From Peronospora farinosa (taxonomy: Eukaryota > Oomycota > Peronosporomycetes > Peronosporales > Peronosporaceae), in contig CANTFK010000797.1 of the NCBI GenBank assembly GCA_947646735.1, forward strand, positions 62,001 to 126,000: 64,000 nt of DNA, in the 5' to 3' direction. Below the pieces are notes generated by a model. It searched no databases. It was not told the DNA's origin and was given only the letters and a program-made list of their open reading frames with translations. The translations under genes were made by a program, and so were the position numbers. Below, one piece after another: positions 39,691 through 50,954 of the stretch (position 1 is its first letter; each line of letters opens with the position of its first letter).

Positions 39691-41168
39691 TCAGCAATCG
39701 AGTCATCACCAAAGTTTGAATTAGTTGATGTGGATTCAGTGGAGACCAAAATTGATATTCCTGTAATTCGGGATACACTCGATCTGAGTAATCAGAGCCC
39801 TATGTGTGCCAATACCAGTGATGATGCAATTCAAGAACATCATACAAGCAAGCCCTCTAGCTTGGAAAGTGAAACGACCCACGATACCGAAACAGATGTT
39901 GACAGCCAATCAGCTGCCGAAAATTGCGACAAGGTGAGTTGTGACTATCGGTCAGAGACATCCGACACTAGTAATATCGAGAATGAGGATGAAAATGTAC
40001 ATGCAGATACGGAACTACCTACCACCTCCAAGGATACAGTACATTCACGCGAGGGTGACACGACGAGTGAGTCCAGCAATGACCTGATGGATACGTGTAT
40101 GATTCCCGAAATAATTACTGGAGAACGTAGGAAAGTTTTGGATGCGGAGCTAGAGGATGTCCAAGAGATCAAACGACGGCGCGATAACAAAGGAAGGCCA
40201 CAGAAAATGGTCTTACGCCAGTCAACAGAGCGCCGATACCCGTCGTGGCTTGAGGAGTACCTCGTGAATGCTGCACTCCATGAAAATAGCGAAAGTCTTA
40301 CAGCGAACCATAGATGGCGAGCAAATGAGACCAAGATTCCCAAAAGCTTTACTGAAGCGATGAAGACGCCGCAAAAAGACGAATGGTATCATGGTATGGA
40401 GAACGAGGTGAACGCCATGTTTTCTAAGAGAGTACTGGTTCCGATAGATGAAGCAGAAGACCCGGCGAAGGCAAACAAATTAGGATTAATGTGGAGATTC
40501 CAAGTGAAGACTGATGACCAAGAATTCATTACTCGTTTTCGTCCTAGACTTGTAGGATTAGGAAACCATCAGCAGCCAGGAATTGACTACGTGGAATCAT
40601 TTTCGCCTGTCGCACGGATTGTTACCTTTCGAGTGTTGGTACAAAATTCGGACTGGTTTTATATCAAGGAGATGTACAAACAGCATACTTGAATGCGAAT
40701 TTACAGATCAGGCAATATGTCCGAAATATACCAGGATTCCCTCAACCCCCAGGAATCATCTATCGAGTGGACAGAGCGCTCTATGGCTTGCATCAGTCAG
40801 GAGCCGAATGGAATGAAGAGATTGATAACTGGTTGGTCACTCAAGAGTTCAAACGTAGTGAGACTGAGCCTTGTCTTTACTTCTACTGCAAACATGCAGT
40901 ACTGGCTCTTCTCATGTTATACGTCGACGATGTGGTATTAGCGACTGATTATAAGGCATATAAGGCATCGTTTTTTGAAGCCATCGACGCGAAATATGGT
41001 TTTCAAGATGGAGGAAAGCTGCACTATTTTTTAGGCATCAATGTCGAGCAAGATGAGACGGACACGTATATTCACCAAACGAAATATTGCAAGGAAGTCC
41101 TCGAGAAAGTTGGCTTTGGCGAAGCACACGGTAGTGCAACTCCTATGGAGACCAACACTAGATACAGG
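39691..41168 (+). pseudogene. Copia pol fragment: linker and RT, frameshifted by a 10-bp deletion
   Basis: Same linker-RT segment as the full copies. The 10-bp deletion at 40640/40641 is the same as the one in the fragment at 38206, so these two descend from one damaged copy. After the shift the RT frame resumes (IRQYVRNIPGFPQPPG, LLMLYVDDVVLAT) up to METNTRY, then runs straight into the LTR tail. Confidence 0.87.
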
Positions 41169-41265
41169 AACGAAGTAATATATATCTTTGAGTGTCAAGA
41201 GATATATCTCTATATCTAGCAGCATAGCTGGACGCTAGAGACTGCAATAAAGCGAGATTGCAACA
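41169..41265 (+). repeat. LTR tail (last 97 bp) fused behind RT
   Basis: Matches the last 97 bp of the LTR including the agagatatatctct palindrome and GAGATTGCAACA end. The junction with RT shares aacgaag with the LTR, i.e. a microhomology of a few bp. The same junction occurs at 46156 (inverted), 49981 and 52443. Confidence 0.9.
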
Positions 41266-41283
41266 GGGTTATGAGCCCAAGCC
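41266..41283 (+). promoter_or_regulatory. Primer binding site, complementary to initiator tRNA-Met anticodon arm
   Basis: gggttatgagcccaagcc follows the LTR end without a gap. Its complement contains GGGCTCATAACCC, the anticodon stem-loop of initiator tRNA-Met with its CAT anticodon. The same site follows the LTR ends at 50078 and 52540 (+) and at 46042-46059 and 57308-57325 (-). Confidence 0.8.
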
Positions 41284-41413
41284 TGAGCAAGGCTTAAGCA
41301 TAACCAAGAAACGGCGACGCATATACGGGCTAAGGCTGTAAGTGTTTGAGTGCGAAGAAAGACTCCGTTTGTCAGGAAGGACAAACGTAAACTTACCTAA
41401 AAGCTGACACAAC

Positions 41414-43262
41414 ATGTCAAACAAGGTAGAGCTGAACAAATATGGACGACCCGTAGGATGGCATGGGCAATCCTGGGCGTACTACAAAGGGATGATGAAA
41501 CTGACCTTTGAGGAAAAGGATGTGCTGGATTATGCTACGGGAAACAAGATTCTCGTAGGTAACGCAAGTGCAAACGAAGTGAAAGCGTTTCGAGAGGCAC
41601 AAGTAACAATCAAGCAGCTTATTCTTGCTTCCCTATCCATGGAGTTGGGGCAGCGTGTGATGACGAAAGCAACTGGCACCGAAATGTGGAAATACTTAGA
41701 AGACTTTTACGAGGGAAAGACTAATGCTGCAACGAGAACAAACCAAGAAATTATTCTTTACAACAAGTTAAACGCGATGAAGTGCAAACCTACTTAGGAC
41801 GTTGCGCAACACGTGGAAAACATGTTCATGATTAAAGATCAATTGGTCGCTGTGAACGCAGGTATTTGGGACCCGATCTTTACGCAGATGTTAATTCGAT
41901 CGTTGCCGGCGAATGCGCGCTTTGATCGTCTGAGAGGCATGGTTGAAAGCGGGGACGACAAGGTGGACACTTCGGAAAAATTGAAAGATCAGATTTTGCG
42001 AATGGATAGTTTTAACAAGTGTGATCGGGAGCTTGGTGCCCATGGTGTCATTGGAAATGTGCAGGACAATGGAGGCAGTCAAACATCCAAGAACCGGCAA
42101 AACGCTAGCTGTGCAAGATCACATATCGGAACCAGAAAGTTAATAGCTGCCGACAAATTACTCCAAAGCACGACTTCACAGGCGGATAAGCAGCATGGAA
42201 ACTGCTTTAATTGTCATAAGCCTGGACACCGCATGAGAGACTGTCCTATAATGAAGAAACCAAAAACGAGTGATTATCAGGTGGCATTTGCACAGCATCC
42301 GAAGAATGAGCTTGCGGATGGATGTCAAGAAAAGCCGGATGAACTGATGGTGATGGCAAAGAACAAGCTGTCAACGAGGGAAAATACTTCAGACAGAAAC
42401 TGCACACAACGACAATGGTGTCTTGACAATGCGTCGAATGTACATGTGGCTTCTGATTTACGATACTTTATTGATTATAGCGCATTTGATAACAATGCAC
42501 AAGCTCAATGTATCCGAGGATTTCAGAAGCACTTTAAAACAAAGCCGATTGGCCAGGGAACCGTTCAGATACTTGTTCAAAACGGATCAAGCAGCAACAT
42601 GATAACACTTTATGACGTATTATACGTTCCTGACTGTATGAATTTAATTTCTCACACACAAGTCGAGGACCAAGGACATACTGTGAAGTATTGCATCCGA
42701 GAGGGAGAAAGATTCTACGAGCTTTGGCAGCATAATCGGAAGCTGCTGGACATCAAAAGAGATGACTGTGGTCTTTTCACATTTAATGCCATCAATGATT
42801 TTCTATCGCAAACGAGTGACGGGGGTGAACTGCTGATCACAGATAAGTGCTTACGTCCTCAGGTAAATCATACGCGCGCACAAGGACACGCTGATATCCA
42901 ACGGTGGCACGAAAGGCTGGGCCATCTTAATCCACAGTACGTGAAGCTCATGGCAGATCGCAAGCTAGTAGACGGAATGTCACTAAGCCCAAAACAATTT
43001 ATTGATTGCGAAGCATGCCACATTGGTAAAGACCGACAGCGTACACGTCATAAGCATTTGATGCGTGATATAACGACGAAGAATCAAGTGATATTTGTCG
43101 ATTTACTTTTTCCGAAGTACAGCTCAAGCCCAAGAGCGTATAAGGCGGTACTTGTTGTAGTAGATGGATACTCCCGGTATACTACGGTGTACCCACTTTA
43201 CTCAAGAACGCATCGGAAGTAAATACAGCCATCAAACGATACATTTCCTGGGCAGAGCGTCA
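41414..43262 (+). pseudogene. Copia gag-protease-integrase, broken (TAG, 1-bp deletion, internal deletion)
   Basis: Starts with a clean gag ATG (MSNKVELNKYGRPVGW) after a 130-bp leader. A TGG to TAG change at 41795-41797 stops gag (KCKPT*DVAQH); the same frame reopens and carries the zinc knuckle CFNCHKPGHRMRDC, a protease-like WCLDNASNVHV, the HHCC motif and the start of the integrase core. One A is missing near 43204 (YPLYSRTHRK), and at about 43262 integrase is joined to RNase H with about half of pol lost. Confidence 0.9.
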
Positions 43263-43858
43263 ACAACCCATCGCGAAAACACTGCGGAGCCGTCAAGCGA
43301 GTATTGCGATACCTATCTGGTACACTACAAACCGGCATAAGATACACACGAGATATGGGAGCAAACGAAGAGGTTGTCATTACTGGATATTGTGATGCTG
43401 ATTGGGGCAACGATCCCGACTCAAGAAAAAGTGTCACCGGATTTGTGCTTATGATGGAATCTGGAGCTGTCGCATGGGCTGCCAGACGTCAAACAATAGT
43501 CGCACAATCAACCGCAGAAGCCGAATATGTGGCAGCATGCGAAGCGTCCATGGAGGGTCGCGGAATTGCAAATATGCTCAATGAGATTTTCCACTGTATA
43601 CAGGCACATGCTGTACTAACGATGGGCATTGACAATGCGGCAGCTATTTCGTTGGCATGCAAACCCACACATAGCAGCAAAAAAAGACACATTGAGCTAA
43701 GATGGCATTATGTGCGCGAACAAATTAAGGCTGGGCATATTTTGGTAAAGAAAGTGTCCGGAACAGAGAATCCTGCTGATATGTTCACAAAGGCTCTACC
43801 GAAGCGCAGCCTAGCGAAGTATCGAGCCGACATTGGCATGAGGATTTCACAAGAGTAA
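43263..43858 (+). pseudogene. Copia RNase H domain fragment
   Basis: From NNPSRK at the deletion junction through KRVLRYLSGTLQTGIRYT, GYCDADWGNDPDSRKSVTGF (the RNase H Asp and its DADW), STAEAEYVA and the family end ENPADMFTKALPKRSL to a natural stop TAA. It keeps its catalytic-type residues (D-A-D-W, E in AEAEY, D in IDNAAA) but has no start of its own. Confidence 0.9.
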
Positions 43859-43878
43859 AGATGTTCCGACACAAGCGT

Positions 43879-43889
43879 CGGAGGGGGCG
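43879..43889 (+). promoter_or_regulatory. Polypurine tract before the 3' LTR
   Basis: cggagggggcg lies immediately before TGTTGTGATATG; the copy at 55153-55163 is identical. It is the expected plus-strand primer. Confidence 0.75.
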
Positions 43890-44266
43890 TGTTGTGATAT
43901 GTTCCTCCCAAGTTGAAGTCGTTGGAACATTTCACGTCCGTTTACACATTTCACGTCCGTTTACCGATTCCGATGGTGAAACGTGGAAACAATGGAGAAG
44001 GGAAACGGCGGAGATCAGAATGGGACGAGTCAAAAACTGGACGAGTCGACAAACGTTGGTGACAAGGTGGCGGCTCGCAGGTTAGCTGCAGCCGCATACA
44101 TGAAAGCTCGAAAGCTCAGTCAGAAAAGTGCAAAGTGCAAGGCAAGTCGTCAGTAGCCAGAAAGAGCTAAACGAAGTAATATATATCTTTGAGTGTCAAG
44201 AGATATATCTCTATATCTAGCAGCATAGCTGGACGCTAGAGACTGCAATAAAGCGAGATTGCAACA
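43890..44266 (+). repeat. Complete copia 3' LTR (377 bp)
   Basis: TGTTG...CAACA ends. Contains two direct copies of acatttcacgtccgttta one base apart, two copies of ggacgagtcga-like sequence, and an AT-rich stretch with the perfect palindrome agagatatatctct near its 3' third, a likely promoter/processing region. Confidence 0.92.
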
Positions 44267-44800
44267 AGTTCATTGCGTGAGTGTCTCTCGGTGTCGAACG
44301 TACCGTTCATTACGTCTGCCAAGTACTCATTGTCTAGCTACAATAAGTCGAACGTTTGCCTCTGCCAACACTCGCTACGAATCGCGTGCCCATGACGTCA
44401 AAGTGCGCGATTTTGCGCTGCATGGGCTAGTGCGACGTCCGTGGGTCGATCTTCAAGAATATTGTGGTCCTATAGAGATGTCAAAGGTGCGACAGACGCT
44501 GCCGTTGGTGTGGAAGAAGCTGATCACTCACGCACAAGGTAGCGGCGAGATGGCTTCGGAAATTGTTGAAGACTTTTACGAAGCCGCCAGAGTTGGAGGC
44601 TGCCCAAGCTGCAGCGTGATGTCTTTAGCTACATGGAGAATCACTCCTTAGAATGCATAAGTTTTGAAAGGTATGGTCAGATGTTTACCAACCTTCTCGC
44701 TGCGAAGGAACCACAGACAATGCGTGCCATTTTCGAGCGAGCTATGACTCGCTACGATCCGGAGCAAGGAAAAACTCCGCCGGAAATTGTTTATCGTCTT
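44267..44800 (+). pseudogene. Captured non-retroelement sequence, broken coding fragment of unknown gene
   Basis: Directly after the LTR, 534 bp have no similarity to the copia element. One frame gives a basic stretch and KVRQTLPLVWKKLITHAQG...EIVEDFYEAARVGG; after a shift by one base near 44600 a second frame continues as LQRDVFSYMENHS LECISFERYGQMFTNLLAAKEPQTM and MRAIFERAMTRY. Together this reads like a helical-repeat (perhaps PPR-like) protein from the host genome, but the family is a guess. It ends in an inverted retroelement piece. The copy at 55541-56074 differs by few bases. Confidence 0.6.
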
Positions 44801-45911
44801 GGGATCGATTCACAATCCGACGCAATACTGTCATCATCGCTGTCGACTTCCATGCTGTCTTCGTCCGACGCAATACTTTCGTCATTGCTATCGACTTCCA
44901 TACTCGCTCCATTTTCATCATCCGTACTTGTACGTGACAACCAATCTGATACGGCGACAGCATATCCTTCGTGATATCGGTCACCGTATACTATATCCTC
45001 ATTGACCGAAGCATCCAAAACGTGTTGAACCACTTGATCTGCTGGAAAATAAGCTTTAAATCCGGCTTGTCCTTCCAGGTACCCCAAAAGAAAACCAATT
45101 CTGCAGTTATCATCTAGTTTCTTCCGAGATAGGTTGTTCGCTTGATGGACATAAGCGAGAGATCCAAACTTCTTTATACCATGTAGGTTTGGCTTCTTGT
45201 TCATCATCATTCTGTATGGAGTCTCTTTGATTGACCGACAGTATGCCCTATTTCTCAGGTACGTAGCCATCTCAAGCGCATGCATCCAAAACGATTTTGG
45301 TAGCTTTGCGGACGCCATCATTGCCTTCATCATGTGAATTAGGGTTTGGTGTGCTCTCTCACACAGGTTCAAGTGTGATCCATGAGGTGGGTTTGGTAAG
45401 AACTCAATGCGAACATTCCTGTACCAACGGGTAATCTCCCCATTTACAAATTCCCCTCCGCCGTCAGATATCACTTGCTTGACCTTATTTGCGGGAAATT
45501 GACGCTTTCCACGTGTTGCGCAACGTCCCAAGTAGGTTTGCACTTCATCGCGTTTAACTTGTTGTAAAGAATAATTTCTTGGTTTGTTCTCGTTGCAGCA
45601 TTAGTCTTTCCCTCGTAAAAGTCTTCTAAGTATTTCCACATCTCGGTGCCAGTTGCTTTCGTCATCACACGCAGCCCCAACTCCATGGATAGGGAAGCAA
45701 GAATAAGCTGCTTGATTGTTACTTGTGCCTCTCGAAACGCTTTCACTTCGTTTGCACTTGCGTTACCTACGAGAATCTTGTTTCCCGTAGCATAATCCAG
45801 CACATCCTTTTCCTCAAAGGTCAGTTTCATCATCCCTTTGTAGTACGCCCAGGATTGCCCATGCCATCCTACGGGTCGTCCATATTTGTTCAGCTCTACC
45901 TTGTTTGACAT
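44801..45911 (-). pseudogene. Copia gag-integrase-linker chimera, inverted
   Basis: On the minus strand gag starts at 45911 (MSNKVELNKYG, here with TGG intact) and near 45506 is fused out of frame to integrase at QFPANKVKQVISDGGGEF, skipping the zinc knuckle, protease and HHCC. Integrase runs through LNLCERAHQTL and the otherwise lost GIKKFGSLAYVHQ...FKAYFPADQVVQHV into the acidic linker, and stops at the edge of the captured host sequence. Confidence 0.87.
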
Positions 45912-46059
45912 GTTGTGTCAGCTTTTAGGTAAGTTTACGTTTGTCCTTCCTGACAAACGGAGTCTTTCTTCGCACTCAAACACTTACAGCCTTAGCCCGT
46001 ATATGCGTCGCCGTTTCTTGGTTATGCTTAAGCCTTGCTCAGGCTTGGGCTCATAACCC

Positions 46060-46156
46060 TGTTGCAATCTCGCTTTATTGCAGTCTCTAGCGTCCAGCTA
46101 TGCTGCTAGATATAGAGATATATCTCTTGACACTCAAAGATATATATTACTTCGTT
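46060..46156 (-). repeat. LTR tail (97 bp), inverted
   Basis: Last 97 bp of the LTR on the minus strand, followed (towards lower coordinates) by primer binding site and leader of the inverted gag, and preceded by RT with the same aacgaag junction as the plus-strand units. Confidence 0.88.
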
Positions 46157-47196
46157 CCTGTATCTAGTGTTGGTCTCCATAGGAGTTGCACTACCGTGTG
46201 CTTCGCCAAAGCCAACTTTCTCGAGGACTTCCTTGCAATATTTCGTTTGGTGAATATACGTGTCCGTCTCATCTTGCTCGACATTGATGCCTAAAAAATA
46301 GTGCAGCTTTCCTCCATCTTGAAAACCATATTTCGCGTCGATGGCTTCAAAAAACGATGCCTTATATGCCTTATAATCAGTCGCTAATACCACATCGTCG
46401 ACGTATAACATGAGAAGAGCCAGTACTGCATGTTTGCAGTAGAAGTAAAGACAAGGCTCAGTCTCACTACGTTTGAACTCTTGAGTGACCAACCAGTTAT
46501 CAATCTCTTCATTCCATTCGGCTCCTGACTGATGCAAGCCATAGAGCGCTCTGTCCACTCGATAGATGATTCCTGGGGGTTGAGGGAATCCTGGTATATT
46601 TCGGACATATTGCCTGATCTGTAAATTCGCATTCAAGTATGCTGTTTGTACATCTCCTTGATATAAAACCAGTCCGAATTTTGTGGCTAGTGCCACCAAC
46701 ACTCGAAAGGTAACAATCCGTGCGACAGGCGAAAATGATTCCACGTAGTCAATTCCTGGCTGCTGATGGTTTCCTAATCCTACAAGTCTAGGACGAAAAC
46801 GAGTAATGAATTCTTGGTCATCAGTCTTCACTTGGAATCTCCACATTAATCCTAATTTGTTTGCCTTCGCCGGGTCTTCTGCTTCATCTATCGGAACCAG
46901 TACTCTCTTAGAAAACATGGCGTTCACCTCGTTCTCCATACCATGATACCATTCGTCTTTTTGCGGCGTCTTCATCGCTTCAGTAAAGCTTTTGGGAATC
47001 TTGGTCTCATTTGCTCGCCATCTATGGTTCGCTGTAAGACTTTCGCTATTTTCATGGAGTGCAGCATTCACGAGGTACTCCTCAAGCCACGACGGGTATC
47101 GGCGCTCTGTTGACTGGCGTAAGACCATTTTCTGTGGCCTTCCTTTGTTATCGCGCCGTCGTTTGATCTCTTGGACATCCTCTAGCTCCGCATCCA
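46157..47196 (-). pseudogene. Copia linker end and RT, inverted, frame intact
   Basis: Minus-strand frame from GCGGAGCTAGAGG (linker end) through TEAMKTPQKDEWYHGM, YQGDVQTAYLNA, YGLHQSGAEWN and LLMLYVDDVVLAT to METNTRY. The 10-bp deletion is absent. It is cut at 47196/47197, where the DNA switches to plus-strand protease sequence in the middle of a codon run. Confidence 0.87.
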
Positions 47197-48492
47197 CATT
47201 TGCACAGCATCCGAAGAATGAGCTTGCGGATGGATGTCAAGAAAAGCCGGATGAACTGATGGTGATGGCAAAGAACAAGCTGTCAACGAGGGAAAATACT
47301 TCAGACAGAAACTGCACACAACGACAATGGTGTCTTGACAATGCGTCGAATGTACATGTGGCTTCTGATTTACGATACTTTATTGATTATAGCGCATTTG
47401 ATAACAATGCACAAGCTCAATGTATCCGAGGATTTCAGAAGCACTTTAAAACAATGCCGATTGGCCAGGGAACCGTTCAGATACGTGTTCAAAACGGATC
47501 AAGCAGCAACATGATAACACTTTATGACGTATTATACGTTCCTGACTGTATGAATTTAATTTCTCACACACAAGTCGAGGACCAAGGACATACTGTGAAG
47601 TATTGCATCCGAGAGGGAGAAAGATTCTACGAGCTTTGGCAGCATAATCGGAAGCTGCTGGACATCAAAAGAGATGACTGTGGTCTTTTCACATTTAATG
47701 CCATCAATGATTTTCTATCGCAAACGAGTGACGGGGGTGAACTGCTGATCACATATAAGTGCTTACGTCCTCAGGTAAATCATACGCGCGCACAAGGGCA
47801 CGCTGATACCCAACGGTGGCACGAAAGGCTGGGCCATCTTAATCCACAGTACGTGAAGCTCATGGCAGATCGCAAGCTAGTAGACGGAATGTCACTAAGC
47901 CCAAAACAATTTATTGATTGCGAAGCATGCCACATTGGTAAAGACCGACAGCGTACACGTCATAAGCATTTGATGCGTGATATAACGACGAAGAATCAAG
48001 TGATATTTGTCGATTTACTTTTTCCGAAGTACAGCTCAAGCCCAAGAGCGTATAAGGCGGTACTTGTTGTAGTAGATGGATACTCCCGGTATACTACGGT
48101 GTACCCACTTTACTCAAAGAACGCATCGGAAGTAAATACAGCCATCAAACGATACATTTCCTGGGCAGAGCTTCAATTTCCCGCAAATAAGGTCAAGCAA
48201 GTGATATCTGACGGCGGAGGGGAATTTGTAAATGGGGAGATTACCCGTTGGTACAGGAATGTTGGCATTGAGTTCTTACCAAACCCACCTCATGGATCAC
48301 ACTTGAACCTGTGTGAGAGAGCACACCAAACCCTAATTCACATGATGAAGGCAATGATGGCGTCCGCAAAGCTACCAAAATCGTTTTGGATGCATGCGCT
48401 TGTGATGGCTACGTACCTGAGAAATAGGGCATACTGTCGGTCAATCAAAGAGACTCCATACAGAATGATGATGAACAAGAAGCCAAACCTAC
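47197..48492 (+). pseudogene. Copia protease to integrase fragment
   Basis: Starts just after the zinc knuckle (FAQHPKNELADG) with the protease-like WCLDNASNVHV, then HHCC and integrase core to KKPNL. The frame is intact over these 430 codons, including the AAAG that is damaged in the copies at 43204 and 54478. Joined at 48492/48493 to the linker by the same deletion as at 39690. Confidence 0.87.
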
Positions 48493-49980
48493 TCAGCAAT
48501 CGAGTCATCACCAAAGTTTGAATTAGTTGATGTGGATTCAGTGGAGACCAAAATTGATATTCCTGTAATTCGGGATACACTCGATCTGAGTAATCAGAGC
48601 CCTATGTGTGCCAATACCAGTGATGATGCAATTCAAGAACATCATACAAGCAAGCCCTCTAGCTTGGAAAGTGAAACGACCCACGATACCGAAACAGATG
48701 TTGACAGCCAATCAGCTGCCGAAAATTGCGACAAGGTGAGTTGTGACTATCGGTCAGAGACATCCGACACTAGTAATATCGAGAATGAGGATGAAAATGT
48801 ACATGCAGATACGGAACTACCTACCACCTCCAAGGATACAGTACATTCACGCGAGGGTGACACGACGAGTGAGTCCAGCAATGACCTGATGGATACGTGT
48901 ATGATTCCCGAAATAATTACTGGAGAACGTAGGAAAGTTTTGGATGCGGAGCTAGAGGATGTCCAAGAGATCAAACGACGGCGCGATAACAAAGGAAGGC
49001 CACAGAAAATGGTCTTACGCCAGTCAACAGAGCGCCAATACCCGTCGTGGCTTGAGGAGTACCTCGTGAATGCTGCACTCCATGAAAATAGCGAAAGTCT
49101 TACAGCGAACCATAGATGGCGAGCAAATGAGACCAAGATTCCCAAAAGCTTTACTGAAGCGATGAAGACGCCGCAAAAAGACGAATGGTATCATGGTATG
49201 GAGAACGAGGTGAACGCCATGTTTTCTAAGGGAGTACTGGTTCCGATAGATGAAGCAGAAGCCCCGGCGAAGGCAAACAAATTAGGATTAATGTGGAGAT
49301 TCCAAGTGAAGACTGATGACCAAGAATTCATTACTCGTTTTCGTCCTAGACTTGTAGGATTAGGAAACCATCAGCAGCCACGAATTGACTACGTGGAATC
49401 ATTTTCGCCTGTCGCACGGATTGTTACCTTTCGAGTGTTGGTGGCACTAGCCACAAAATTCGGACTGGTTTTATATCAAGGAGATGTACAAACAGCATAC
49501 TTGAATGCGAATTTACAGATCAGGCAATATGTCCGAAATATACCAGGATTCCCTCAACCCCCAGGAATCATCTATCGAGTGGACAGAGCGCTCTATGGCT
49601 TGCATCAGTCAGGAGCCGAATGGAATGAAGAGATTGATAACTGGTTGGTCACTCAAGAGTTCAAACGTAGTGAGACTGAGCCTTGTCTTTACTTCTACTG
49701 CAAACATGCAATACTGGCTCTTCTCATGTTATACGTCGACGATGTGGTATTAGCGACTGATTCTAAGGCATATAAGGCATCGTTTTTTGAAGCCATCGAC
49801 GCGAAATATGGTTTTCAAGATGGAGGAAAGCTGCACTATTTTTTAGGCATCAATGTCGAGCAAGATGAGACGGACACGTATATTCACCAAACGAAATATT
49901 GCAAGGAAGTCCTCGAGAAAGTTGGCTTTGGCGAAGCACACGGTAGTGCAACTCCTATGGAGACCAACACTAGATACAGG
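48493..49980 (+). pseudogene. Copia linker and full RT domain
   Basis: Open frame of 499 codons from 48532 (VETKIDIPVIRDTLD) to beyond METNTRY, where it reads into the LTR tail and stops at 50031. RT motifs are complete: YVESFSPVARI, QGDVQTAYLNANL, YGLHQSGAEWN, LYVDDVVLAT, YFLGINVEQD. One difference from the other copies is QQPRIDY in place of QQPGIDY. It lacks RNase H and any start context, so it is not a functional gene by itself. Confidence 0.87.
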
Positions 49981-50077
49981 AACGAAGTAATATATATCTT
50001 TGAGTGTCAAGAGATATATCTCTATATCTAGCAGCATAGCTGGACGCTAGAGACTGCAATAAAGCGAGATTGCAACA
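49981..50077 (+). repeat. LTR tail (97 bp) behind RT
   Basis: Same 97-bp tail and RT junction as at 41169; primer binding site follows at 50078. Confidence 0.88.
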
Positions 50078-50225
50078 GGGTTATGAGCCCAAGCCTGAGC
50101 CAGGCTTAAGCATAACCAAGAAACGGCGACGCATATACGGGCTAAGGCTGTAAGTGTTTGAGTGCGAAGAAAGACTCCGTTTGTCAGGAAGGACAAACGT
50201 AAACTTACCTAAAAGCTGACACAAC

Positions 50226-50954
50226 ATGTCAAACAAGGTAGAGCTGAACAAATATGGACGACCCGTAGGATGGCATGGGCAATCCTGGGCGTACTACAAA
50301 GGGATGATGAAACTGACCTTTGAGGAAAAGGATGTGCTGGATTATGCTACGGGAAACAAGATTCTCGTAGGTAACGCAAGTGCAAACGAAGTGAAAGCGT
50401 TTCGAGAGGCACAAGTAACAATCAAGCAGCTTATTCTTGCTTCCCTATCCATGGAGTTGGGGCTGCGTGTGATGACGAAAGCAACTGGAACCGAGATGTG
50501 GAAATACTTAGAAGACTTTTACGAGGGAAAGACTAATGCTGCAACGAGAACAAACCAAGAAATTATTCTTTACAACAAGTTAAACGCGATGAAGTGCAAA
50601 CCTACTTGGGACGTTGCGCAACACGTGGAAAGCGTCAATTTCCCGCAAATAAGGTCAAGCAAGTGATATCTGACGGCGGAGGGGAATTTGTAAATGGGGA
50701 GATTACCCGTTGGTACAGGAATGTTCGCATTGAGTTCTTACCAAACCCACCTCATGGATCACACTTGAACCTGTGTGAGAGAGCACACCAAACCCTAATT
50801 CACATGATGAAGGCAATGATGGCGTCCGCAAAGCTACCAAAATCGTTTTGGATGCATGCGCTTGAGATGGCTACGTACCTGAGAAATAGGGCATACTGTC
50901 GGTCAATCAAAGAGACTCCATACAGAATGATGATGAACAAGAAGCCAAACCTAC
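50226..50954 (+). pseudogene. Copia gag fused to integrase (deletion derivative)
   Basis: gag start and first 136 codons (TGG intact: KCKPTWDVAQHVE) joined at 50630/50631 to integrase in another frame, with one A shared at the junction. The same junction exists inverted at about 45506 and 56780, so all three descend from one deleted copy. Integrase runs to KKPNL and is joined to the linker at 50954/50955. Confidence 0.87.

Larger units (their letters stand above)
39367..46156. repeat. 6.8-kb segment duplicated at 50631-57422 (direct, 11.27 kb apart), copy 1
   Basis: Collinear with 50631-57422 at an offset of 11,264 bp, changing to 11,274 bp at the 10-bp RT deletion (40640), and to 11,266 bp by an 8-bp indel near 45915/57194. 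Only scattered single-base differences occur. Both copies share the same TAG, 1-bp deletion, internal deletion and captured non-retroelement DNA. Confidence 0.9.

Noticed and set aside
41795..41797. TAG between gag and the rest as a programmed readthrough stop
   Set aside because: The other gag copies (45911 and 57185 minus, 50226 plus) read TGG at this codon, so it is a simple point mutation carried into the duplicate at 53069.
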